Below are positions 39,665 through 50,163 of a stretch of 64,000 nt of DNA, one piece after another. Position numbers and translations under genes: made by a program. Every line of letters starts with the position of its first letter. Position 1 is the stretch's first letter. The notes under the pieces are model-generated. The model searched no databases and was not told where the DNA came from. It saw only the letters and a program-made list of their open reading frames with translations. The stretch covers positions 2,232,001-2,296,000 of the forward strand of contig JAHYIO010000037.1 of the NCBI GenBank assembly GCA_020543525.1, read 5' to 3'. The DNA comes from Coriolopsis trogii. Lineage: Eukaryota; Basidiomycota; Agaricomycetes; Polyporales; Polyporaceae.

Positions 39665-40171
39665 TGTTACAACCTACCCTTATCCCTGACCAGTATCATC
39701 TTGTCTCTTACCATTTTGTCGTGTCCTTTGTCCCTTGTCGTCATCCCGCTTACTCTTTGTCTTTCCGCTTACTCTTTGTCTTTCCGCATGCATTGTTTGT
39801 CTCTCTGTCATCACTTTTACATATGCTTAATCATCCTTGCTATCTATATCTCCTCGCTCAGTCAGCCTCTCTATATATAAACCCAGATCTGTCAGCTTAA
39901 CTATATATAACCCCCGCTCAGTCATCCGCAGCCTCATGACTCCATTTCTATGGTACTGCCTCGACACTATACCGTTTATGGCAGGATACCTTGTACTATA
40001 TATAATAGCCGAGGTTTCCATCAAGGAACCCCAGCTTCGATCTTCTTGTTCACCTAATCTGTATCATCAGGCTTCTGAATAGAACGGTGTTCTATTCACT
40101 CTTCACATCTTCACGACATCTCGCTGCGCGCTCGAAGGCCATAGCATCCCTCGCTTAGATCGATCTTAACA
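39665..40171 (+). repeat. G1 right copy, 5' LTR
   Basis: It is 19 bases longer than the 3' LTR because CTTACTCTTTGTCTTTCCG is duplicated in tandem (about 39750-39787). About six further substitutions separate it from the 3' LTR by eye. It has TATA-like CTATATATAA words at about 39870-39908. Confidence 0.92.
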
Positions 40172-42560
40172 TTAGATCGAAGCTCTGGATTCCTCACCCA
40201 CCGATGGTGTAAGGACAAGTCTCCGAAGGAGAGTAGCTCAAACGCTACAATCCGCAACACACAGAATCAGCAGAAGGCTCAACATATCAACCGGAAGCCA
40301 GTCGGGATTCTTAGGAACGGTCATAGACGAAAGAACCCCGGACATCAGGGCGCGAACAATAGAAGAAGAAGAACGGACCCTAGCTGAAGAATCCACACGG
40401 GGAATCTTTACGGAAAGAAGCAACAGAACTTCAAGTTCCGGAAATTCGGTACCCACTATCTACGACTGGGAGTGGCTGGAAAACCAGATCCGTCTTGTCC
40501 AGCATAACACCCAGATTCTGGAAAACTACGTACGACAACACCCACAAATAGACGGCCAAGTAGGAGTAGAATTGCGATACGTGGCCTATCACACTTTGGA
40601 AGCACACCGATACGTTTACGGTCATTTCCAATATCTGCCATCCTTGTTTCCCAGTCCAACGCTCCAAGCCTGGCTTGAATCACAGATTGCCGACCTTCTC
40701 AACATCATTGAAATAACTGATACTCATTTGCCGAGAAGAGAGGATCATCCGCTGTTCCGCCGCTACCAGGAACACATTGCCGCAAGGAACCTAATCATCG
40801 AGTGGGAACTTGACACTCCCATCTATCCCCATCAGCATTAGTGGATGAGTTGGGTAACAAACCTGACGTGCAGCCAGAAGTTACATCGGTACAACAGAAA
40901 CACATCCAAAGACGTTTATTACCACATCGCGAACGCAGAGTGGGGAACTTGCACATACCAGCCTTGTCCAAATAGGCTGCTAGAAGGGCCACCACTTCCT
41001 GAAGGAGTTCGATCAACCTATTTCAAACCAACTAAGAACGACCAACCAAGTGGAACAAGATACGTAAAACCCGTAACAAGGGTAGTATCCAGAAACCGGA
41101 CTCCAGCACCGACCCCAGGGAAATCAAACGTACCACTTCCCATCACTAATACACCAGAAATCAGGAGAACACCATTACCCGAACCCGAACCACGAACTGA
41201 AGAACATCCCACGGCAGAAGGACCAGCCAAAGGGGACTCTTCTGCAGAAGAATCAGACAGAGAAGCCGAAACCATCGTTATCCAGCCAACGGATCCCACA
41301 CTAGTACCCGAGATGTCAGCAACATATTCTATCTCATCACTGGTACGGCACACATCAGGAGAACCGCCCCAACTGGAAGCAGAATCACACGGATTACTGG
41401 TTGCAGCAGCCGAAGAAGCAAGGCAAACAAGAGCAAGACTGGATCGAGAAGATGAAGAAGAACTCAGAGAGTGGCGAGAAGGACGACGACGTCCAGAAGA
41501 ACCAGGAGGCCCTGGAGGTCCAGGAGGACCTTATGGACCAGGGGGTCCCGGAGACCCAGAAGGCCCTGGTGGACCACAAGGACCAGGAGGTCCTGGAGGA
41601 CCCCAAGGACCAGGAGGTCCGGGAGGACCAGATGAAGACCCATCAGATAATGACATTGACGGCAACAAAGACCGATTTGTTATTCCCAAAATAGCCGGCA
41701 AAGCTCGGGTCAAAGAACTAAGACTATTTGAAGGGAAAAGAGAAGAAGCGCGACAATTCCTGAGAGACCTGTACCTTCTATTCGAAGGAAGGCCAAGCGA
41801 TTACGTCACTGATCGCGCCAGAATTGTCATGGCACTCTCATATATCGGCGGAAAAGCGGAATGGTGGGTCGACACCCTGGTACGAGTCACCCAGGAAAAG
41901 AAGGACAACAGAATTCCCAAAGGATTAGGAACATGGGAAGCCTTTGAAAACCGATTTCTCGCGGTTTTTGCACCAATCAAAGAAAAGGCGGTAGCATTGG
42001 TTCAACTCACGAATCTCAAATTCCATGACTACAAGATTATTGATGAGTTCCATGCGGAATTTGTGCGACTTAGCCAGCTAGCCGACATCAAAGAAGATAC
42101 GGCATTGCTAGCAATTTATCAACTCAAACTTCCACATTATCTCCGACAACAAGTGGTGCTTATTCATCCAAGGGTTCAAACCATAACCGATTGGTTTGAT
42201 TGGGTCACTGAATTACAACACTCCTATACTCGGAACCTGGCCATAGACAAAGTCCAGGGAAGCCGAAGAATAAGAACAGGGCCGGAGCGCAATACCAATT
42301 TCAGGGGAAGGTTTACAAGAAACCCCGCGGTCCAAGCAATCACCACTAATCGGCTAGACCAGAAGACATGGGAAGATCTCATGCAACGTAATGCGTGCTT
42401 CTATTGCCGAGAAGAAGAACATCGAGCCGCACAATGCCCGAAGAAGAAGAGGGTTCCCGATCAGAAAGCTAGGGTCGTGGAGGAAGAAGAACCGACAGAA
42501 GAAGCTTATATCGAGGCCATTGGTTCGGAATCAATGGACTATAATGAGGCGGATTTTTGA
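40172..42560 (+). pseudogene. G1 right copy, leader ORF and Gag
   Basis: From about 40180 a frame without ATG is open to a TAG at 40839-40841, with a helical block around WLENQIRLVQHNTQILENY. The same frame reopens after the TAG and has an ATG at 40845, running 571 residues to 42560. That part has the motif CX3QPCXNR, a Pro/Glu-rich stretch, a collagen-like Gly-Gly-Pro repeat (about 41500-41630), a capsid-like domain ([19 protein letters not shown] to about residue 480) and a zinc knuckle [14 protein letters not shown] in which the usual Gly is Glu. The TAG may be a mutated CAG, so native Gag was probably about 790 residues. Gag ends in GGATTTTTGA, the candidate recoding site. Confidence 0.75.
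42550..42560 (+). promoter_or_regulatory. Candidate -1 recoding site at the G1 gag stop
   Basis: GGATTTTTGA ends gag, and the protease frame continues in -1 from TTG at 42557 with no ATG. It is the same arrangement as G2 (17950-17963), although the two families are far apart in sequence. Confidence 0.5.
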
Positions 42561-45500
42561 CAGGACAACTCGCCCCGACGCTGGGATCGTCTGAAATTTG
42601 GGACTATACTATTTCCTTTGTAACCATCGGCGAATCAAGAAAATCAGCGTATCTATTAACCGGTTACATCGAAAACGGCCCCAAAGTCGTCGGAATCAAG
42701 GCCCTGTTTGACTCAGGAGCCTATGCAACAATCATCAACCAACGAATCATTGATCAATATCAACTACCTACAACTCGGCTGCCTCACCCAATCCGATTCC
42801 GGAATGCAGACGATAGCATTAATACCATTGGAACAGTAACTCATCGACTGGAAACCAACTTTATCATCCGAGGTCACAGCCTACCCACCAACTTCTATGT
42901 TGCCAATCTCGGAAGGGATGATGCCATATTGGGGGTACCATGGATCAAAAGATACAATCCCCAAGTAGACTGGACCACCGGTATCTTCCAATTCGACCCC
43001 AGATTAGTCAAAAGACAGCAGATGATCCGCGATTATCAGAAGAAGCATGAACCACCTCCAGGAGTACCTATGTGGGGATTGGGAACAACTTCCATTTTTG
43101 ACTCACAAGATGGAGTAATAACCTATACTCAAATTGAGGCATGGGAAGAGGAAGACCGATGGAGTCAATCCGGAAGCGCGACTATTGGGAAACTATGGAA
43201 GAAGCAAAACCAGGCTAGCCTGCTCATTAACCGAGTCACCAAAGCAACGGAACTGGCCGTTCAGGCAATGCAAAACCAAAACCCACGAGATCCGAAAGAA
43301 TTCCTGCCAGAATATCTTCACCAATACAAATACATTTTTGAAAAGAAGTCAGCCAAGCGATTCCCAGACTCAAGACCATGGGACCATGCAATAGATCTAA
43401 AACTGGAGTTCAAACCGAAAGATTGCAAAATATATCATATCCATTATCTCTAACAGAGCGAAAGGAACTCGACAAATTTATCGATGAAAATCTAGCCAAA
43501 GGATATATCCGACCATCCAAGTCACCCATGGCTTCCCCTTTCTTCTTTGTCCAGAAAAAGGATGGAAGCATGCGGCCAATTCAAGATTATCGTTATCTAA
43601 ATGACAGAACGATAAAAAATGTATATCCGTTACCACTGATCTCAGACTTAACAGATCAATTAGCAGAAGCCAAAATCTTCTCCAAACTAGACGTACGGGC
43701 CGGATACAATAATGTCCGCATCAAAGATGAGGACCAGTGGAAAGCAGCATTCAAAACGCCAAGAGGACTATTTAAGCCCACCGTCATGTTCTTTGGGCTA
43801 TACAACGCACCAGCCACATTCCAAGCCATGATGAACGACATTTTTCAGGACTACCTATCTAAAGGATGGATAGTAATCTATATGGACGACATACTAATAT
43901 TCTCTCAAACTATTCCAGAACATCGGAAAAGAACCGAGCTAGTAATCAAAAGACTCGGAGAACATGATCTATATCTCAAAGCAGAAAAATGCGAATTCGA
44001 GGTAACAGAAGTCGAATTTCTAGGAGCAATCATCAAACCAGGACAAATTGCGATGGACCCAGTTAAACTTGAAGGTCTAGCCCAATGGCCAATACCAACT
44101 ACCGTCAAACAAGTGCAAAGTTTCTTAGGATTTGGAAATTTCTACCGAAGATTCATTCAGAACTATTCCCATTTGGCAAAACCATTAACCGAACTGACAA
44201 AGAAAGGGCAAAAGTTTGAATGGTCACAAGAATGCCAAAAAGCGTTTGATACACTCAAGGCCAAATTCCAAGAAGCACCTATCCTACAAATACCCGACGT
44301 CGAAAGACCATTTCAAATTGAATGTGATGCCTCCAAAGTGGCAACAGGGGCAGTATTACGACAATTAGGAACTGACGGGTTGTGGCACCCTTGCGCCTAT
44401 CTCTTTAAAACATTTTCTGAACCAGAAAGAAATTACCAAATCTACGAACAGGGAATTACTAGCAATTATACGAGCACTGGAAGCATGGAGACATTACCTT
44501 CAAGGCGCAAAACATCCAGTGCACATCCTATCAGACCACAAGAATTTGACTTACTTTAGATCAGCACAAAAATAAAACCGACGACAAGCAAGATGGAGCC
44601 TATATTTTTCACAATTCAACGTCCGATTAATACATCCAGGCAAAACAATAACCCAAGCAGACACGCTGTCAAGAAGAGCTGATCATGATCCGGGAAATCA
44701 TGACAACGAAGAAGTAACCTTGTTGCCTAACGAATTATTTGTCAATAGCATCAATATTGAACTACAAGAAAGAATCCGGGATACAACATCAAGAAATTAT
44801 ATAGTTATGGAATCTACAAACAATGTATGGCATCTCAAGAAAAAGCCACTGATAGGCAACAGCGAAGACTGGAAAATGGACGACGGCATCGTGATGTTTA
44901 AGGGGAGGGTATACGTACCACCAAATCTTGATCTCCGACAAGAAGTGGTCAGACTGCATCACGATCCCGCAGTAATGGGACATCCAGGCATCCAGAAAAC
45001 ATACGAACTGGCATCAAGAGAATACTGGTGGCCAGATATGCGCCAATTCGTCACCCAATATGTCAAGGGATGTGCGACGTGTTAAACAGCAAAAGTCAAC
45101 ACACACCCTACCAAAGCCGGACTAATGCCAATTCCACATATACACAATCTTCGACCATTCAGCACTATCACTATGGACTACGTCACAGCTCTACCAGAAT
45201 CCAATGGCTTCGATGCAATACAAGTGGTAGTTGACCATGACGTGACTAAAGCTATTGTGTTGACAGCGTGCACCAAAGAAACCAGTGCCATGGACACAGC
45301 CAAGATGTTGGAGCAAGATGTATACAAACGATTTGGTTTACCGGACCGAATTATCTCTGATAGAGGCCCTCAATTCATTTCACAAGCATACCAAGAATTG
45401 AATACCCTAATTGGAGTAAAAGGAGTATTGAGCACATCACACCATCTACAAACCGACAGCCAGTCGGAAAGAACGATACAAGAAATAGAGGTTGCATTGC

Positions 45501-46210
45501 GGATATATTGCGGAAACTACCCAGACACATGGAGCAACAAATTAGCGCAATTTGATTTCGCACACAATCACTGCACTCATTCAGTCACCAACCGATCACC
45601 ATTTGAATTACTCATAGGATATCAACCGAAGGCTATACTAACAACCAAGCCAGCGGTGAAACATCCTAGCACGGAGGAAAGATTAGCCGACCTGCAGGAA
45701 CAATGTAAACAAGCTCTGGCAAGCCATGACAAAGCCAATCTAGCCATGGCCAAACGATATGTAGGAGGCAACTACAAGTTCAAAAAAGGAGACAAAGTCT
45801 ACCTTGAATCCACAAATCTCAAATTACCATACCCAAATCGGAAACTAGCACCAAAACAAGAAGGACCCTTTATAATCGATGATGTAATGGGACCTGTCAC
45901 AGTGCGACTTCGATTACCTAAATCATGGAAGATCCACCCAGTGTTCCATGTGGCATTACTCACCCCATATCACGAAACAGTGGAACACGGGCCGAATTAC
46001 CAATCCCCACCACCTGAGATTATTGGCGGAGAAGAAGAATGGGAAATAGAAGCAATCATTAATCATCGGAAGCCGGCCAGAGGCGGAGTCCAATACTTAG
46101 TCACATGGAAGGGTCAGCCTTCTTACGAAAACCAGTGGCTACGGGAAAAGGACCTCAAACATGCACAAACAATCCTAAAAACCTATAAAAAACGACACAG
46201 AATGGCTTGA
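42557..46210 (+). pseudogene. G1 right copy, pol
   Basis: Protease (42557-43453) has FDSGAYATII and ILGVPWI. Reverse transcriptase (about 43455-44400) has [11 protein letters not shown]. RNase H has [11 protein letters not shown]. The integrase zinc finger (HHD...H...C..C) lies at 44720-45085. The integrase core keeps TMDY and SDRGPQF, and a chromodomain (YLVTWKGQPSYENQWL) ends the frame at 46210. Four lesions break it: a 5-base insertion after CKIY near 43435, a one-base insertion near 44446 in RNase H, TTA to TAA near 44573 and a TAA at 45083-45085, probably from CAA. The catalytic residues survive, so death is by frame loss only. Confidence 0.9.
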
Positions 46211-47448
46211 ACGAAACCATATCCCACTTTTCTTTTCCACCTACCATTCCGGGTGAACTCCAGTACCCTGACTACGATGCCCTCGCAAGTCCTCCTTATA
46301 ATCCTACTCCTCTTCCCCCTCCAACAAGCCCTCGATATTTCCCTGCATCCCCAGAACTCTCAACTTTCACAGCCCCCCATCTTCCCACAGCCTCTTCTTC
46401 CTGTCTCGCCATGGCTCCCCTCCCTACCCGACCTATTCCTATTCATTCTTTTTTATCTGATTTTATACCTCCTCCCCCTCTTCCACCTGTCTTTCCAGCT
46501 TCAACCTCTCGCCAACCACACCCCCATTCCCACTTCAATCCTCCTCCATCTCCAGATCAATTCGCCGACCTCCCCGACCTCGAACCTATCCCCGGCCTCA
46601 CCATCACTCGCGACCACGATGCCCCACCAGCAACCCCAACAGAACCAGCAACAACCCCAGAACTCCCGCAACCGCCGCCGCAACCGCAACAACCGCCGCC
46701 GCAACAACAACAACAACCAGCCCCGTTCTTCCTCCCCCCCGAGTTCTATTGATTCACACATGCACTTGTCCATCTCACGGCAACCGCCCACACCCTCATT
46801 TATTTGCTCCGATCGCAATCTGCTCCCATCCTACAACCACCTCCCCCGCCCCCAGACTGGGTTGTACAGCGACGGGACTCTCCACGACCGGGTGGGGTGG
46901 GTGCTGGCGCACCCGGACTTGGAGGGAACGGTGAAGGCACGGCTGATCGAGTACCCTGCGGCTCTCCGGTGGGTGCAAGCCTATCGGGAGTACGTACACA
47001 TCAGGCCGGGGATCCAACAAGGGATCCTGTTGGCCGAGAGTTCAGGGGCGAACCAGAGGCACGTTCTGGCGGCCCTGGAGGACGCCTACGCGCGACTCGT
47101 CCGAGTCGCCGAAGATGCCCTGCGGCACCTCGCAGTGCACCCCTACATCACTCAGGCGTTGGGGGACTTGCTGCTGAGGAGACCCTGGGGGGGATCGCCC
47201 ACGGAAACGTCGTCGACGGGGTGACAAGGATCAACCTTTGTCGTCTCCCTCTGAGCGATGAGGGGTGGGGCATTCCGGAGAGCAGATGGGACGACTCGGC
47301 CGCAAACAATGCGACCTGGGAATCGTTGGACAGTGACGTAACGAACATCGAGATCAACAACGACGATCTTCTGGAACAACACGACGCCCAAGTCGACAAC
47401 ACATTTCCTGATGGCAATGCAGCGCCATCAATGGACAACGTCGACTAG
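46207..47448 (+). pseudogene. G1 right copy, third ORF between chromodomain and 3' LTR
   Basis: After the pol stop, a Pro-rich frame (46207-46752, Gln-rich at the end) overlaps pol by 4 bases in -1. A second frame (to 47224) holds an Arg/Asn-rich stretch (RRRNRNNRRRNNNNNQ) followed by a helical domain with YSDGTLHDRVGWVLAHPDLEG and ending LLLRRPWGG. A third frame supplies a Trp/Asp-rich acidic tail ending SMDNVD at 47448. The native protein was probably Pro-rich, then helical, then acidic, now split by two frame changes. I see no signal peptide, membrane segment or envelope feature that I trust, so function is unknown. The position is that of env-like genes in other gypsy elements, but similarity stops there. 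Confidence 0.5.
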
Positions 47449-47492
47449 GTCTAGTGCACCTCTGGGGACCATCGGCCTTGAGAGGGGGGTAA

Positions 47493-47980
47493 TGTTACAA
47501 CCTACCCTTATCCCTGACCAGTATCGTCTTGTCTCTTACCATTTTGTCGTGTCCTTTGTCCCTTGTCGTCATCCTGCTTACTCTTTGTCTTTCCGCATGC
47601 ATTGTTTGTCTCTCCGTCATCACTTTTACATATGCTTAATCATCCTTGCTATCTATATCTCCTCGCTCAGTCAGCCTCTCTATATATAAACCCAGATCTG
47701 TCAGCTTAACTATATATAACCCCCGCTCAGTCATCCGCAGCCTCATGACTCCATTTCTATGGTACTGCCTCGACACTATACCGTTTATGGCAGGATACCT
47801 TGTACTATATATAATAGCCGAGGTTTCCATCAAGGAACCCCAGCTTCGATCTTCTTGTTCACCTAATCTGTATCATCAGGCTTCTGAATAGAACGGTGTT
47901 CTATTCACTCTTCACATCTTCGCGACATCTCGCTGTGCGCTCGAAGGCCGTAGCATCCCTCGCTTAGATCGATCTTAACA
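47493..47980 (+). repeat. G1 right copy, 3' LTR
   Basis: 488 bases, TGTTACAACC to CTTAACA, preceded by the polypurine tract. The host flank that follows begins CATGGATAC, the mirror of the left copy's flank. Confidence 0.92.
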
Positions 47981-49844
47981 CATGGATACATCCGCGTATG
48001 ACAGTTTCAGATAGTAAGGGCCCCTGGGCACATCTGGATTACGTAGGTATTGTACTGAGCAGATCGCCAGATTGAGAGGCACGCATCAGTCGGGCTTGCG
48101 CCCTCCTTCAACGCGCGGGGGCAGATGGCAGCATGAAGTCCAAAAAGTAACAGTCGGGGGCTCTCAGGTAGTCATGGAGTGATAGCGGTCACCCGTGACA
48201 TGCAAGAAAGTGTGATGTTACCGTCACTTTGCAGAGTGACCTTTGTCCCCTTCTGAGTGTAACGCCGTGGTATGATATATGTGACATACACGTGAAGCAT
48301 GATGTTACCGTCACTTTGTAGAGTGACTTTTCTGTTTTTCTCTGTGTAACGCCGTAATATGACTGATGTGACCTGCATGCGAGCGTAATGTTACCATCAC
48401 TTTGCAGCGTGATTTCTCCCCCCCAAACCTCGGCTTACTTTGTAATCCAGGAACCGGTGTCTGAAGGTCCTTCGTGCCCGTGTTTTTCTCCATATCTGGC
48501 GCGACCACATTGTCAAGATGGCAAGATGCTATCCCGGCTTCTACAGCACATCCCGTTCCTTCATCTCGTCTGCAAGTTTTAATATCTTCAACTGGCTCTG
48601 CAACTGCTTGTGCTCACATACGCGCAATGATACCCAGCCCACTCATTCTGTCCATGGTTGCTTGGTACAGAGTTTGTCAAACACTTCTTTGGCCTAGCTC
48701 GGTCCCTCCTCCCCAACTTCACATACGCCAAGCTATTGAAGCTTGTGAAACATGTAATGCTTCGTCAACACATTCTCTTGACAGGAGAATTTAGTAACAT
48801 GAAGAAGGAATGCGACTCTCGGGCAGGATACATCCTCGACTATAACGCCACACCACTTACCCCAGAGGAGCTTGTCAACGCTTGTGCTGTGATATCCAAG
48901 AGTCAGCTGGATCAGCTTGTGGTACTTGCTTTTGAAGAGACCTTACAAATATCGAAACAACTATTGGGACCCCCGGTCTCTTCCCTCCCTCTCAAGCTTT
49001 CACTGCTCGAGTCACCAGCTGCGCACCGCCGTAGAAGCAATGAAGACAACGAGGACGGGGATGAGGACAATGACAATGATCTAGAGGACAACTCACTAGA
49101 CGAGGGTGGTGAGCCTGATGGAAACAGGAGTATCGATCCTGCGTGAGCCTCCATCAGCATTCAAACCGAAGACTCTGCTCAATATGCGGCACGGTACATG
49201 GCAATATCGGCGGACTACGAGATAACATTGGCAGAGCTCAACACGAACACCAGCGAAGAGCTTGCACCCCCACTCTGTCTTGAGTTTGGACCATTACTTC
49301 CTCCTCCTTAGGTATCTCAGGCAGTACAGGCTCTGCGGAGCAAAATCAATGTTGCTACTAGCTGTGCTGGTCTCTCACACCTCTCGCTGCAGCTATATCT
49401 CCCACTCACCTATGTAAGTTGTCTCCTCTCTGATGCCGGAGCCCGACATTTAAGTCACATTATATAGGGTAACACACAGACTACAATTCATGAAGATGAC
49501 ACTGAGGAGGAGAAGGAAGAGGAGGAGGCTCCGGCAACTGTGTTCACATGCAAACATGGGAGCATCAACTTGAGGACTCACACAAATGCAGCTGACCTCC
49601 TTTACCATCTCGGACCGAACACCATGACCGGTCCTCCTCACTCCGCTACACTCAAGCCCAACCTGATGCCCCAGTGGTGTTCGCTGGTGAAGCGGGGGGT
49701 GCAGAAGTTGACAACTGCGGGAGGCATGGATGGGGACCAGAAGTTGTCGGGCCCTCAGGTGACCAAGAGGCGGTGAGATTCAATGCATCGACACAATCGA
49801 TTGTTTCTGGTAGCATATACAGGCATAATGTATATCATAGATCC
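47981..49844 (+). pseudogene. Decayed transposase-like gene, right arm
   Basis: Mirror of 30946-32809. The GTEFVKHFFGLARSL block is 48658-49146 and the Cys/His block is 49540-49776. Stops lie between them. The first about 400 bases (47981-48390) are non-coding and include the tandem repeats. The gene's upstream part cannot be traced past the G1 LTR. Plavaka-2 begins directly after its end. Confidence 0.4.
48190..48411. repeat. Three tandem units of about 86 bases, right arm
   Basis: Mirror copy of 32379-32600; each unit contains ATGTTACCRTCACTTTG. Confidence 0.8.
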
Positions 49845-50163
49845 AACATCATGAAAAATTGGCTTGTCTACGTAGTTCTATGTAGGCTATGTAGACTGGG
49901 TAGCTGGGTAGACAAGTCCCAACTCTGTAAGTGGCGATAGATGAGCAGTGATTACGCAGCGCCATATAGTCTAGGCGCAAGATATGTAGCGCTCGGTAGC
50001 CAGGCCGTAGGCGGGGTAACAGCACATATCCGGACTTCCAAGCTTATAGGCATAGTTGCATGCTTCGCAAACACGAGCGGAGGAAGCAGATGAGATCCAT
50101 AATCTAGTGAAAAACTGTACAGATAGGTATATTGGACACACAGCACCGCATTGAGTACTATCT

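Larger units (their letters stand above)
39665..47980 (+). mobile_element. Gypsy element G1, right copy, both LTRs present
   Basis: The element has a 507-base 5' LTR and a 488-base 3' LTR, a long gag, pol (protease, RT, RNase H, integrase, chromodomain) and an extra ORF before the polypurine tract GAGAGGGGGG (about 47481-47490). It is Ty3/gypsy, chromovirus type. Gag, pol and the third ORF all carry lesions, so it is dead. Its 5' LTR abuts the inverted left copy, so no 5' flank or target duplication can be read. Confidence 0.93.

Noticed and set aside
46200..46215. Second -1 overlap, between the pol stop and the Pro-rich third ORF
   Set aside because: No run of repeated bases that would allow slippage; a 4-base overlap can arise by chance and the frame has no conserved counterpart here.
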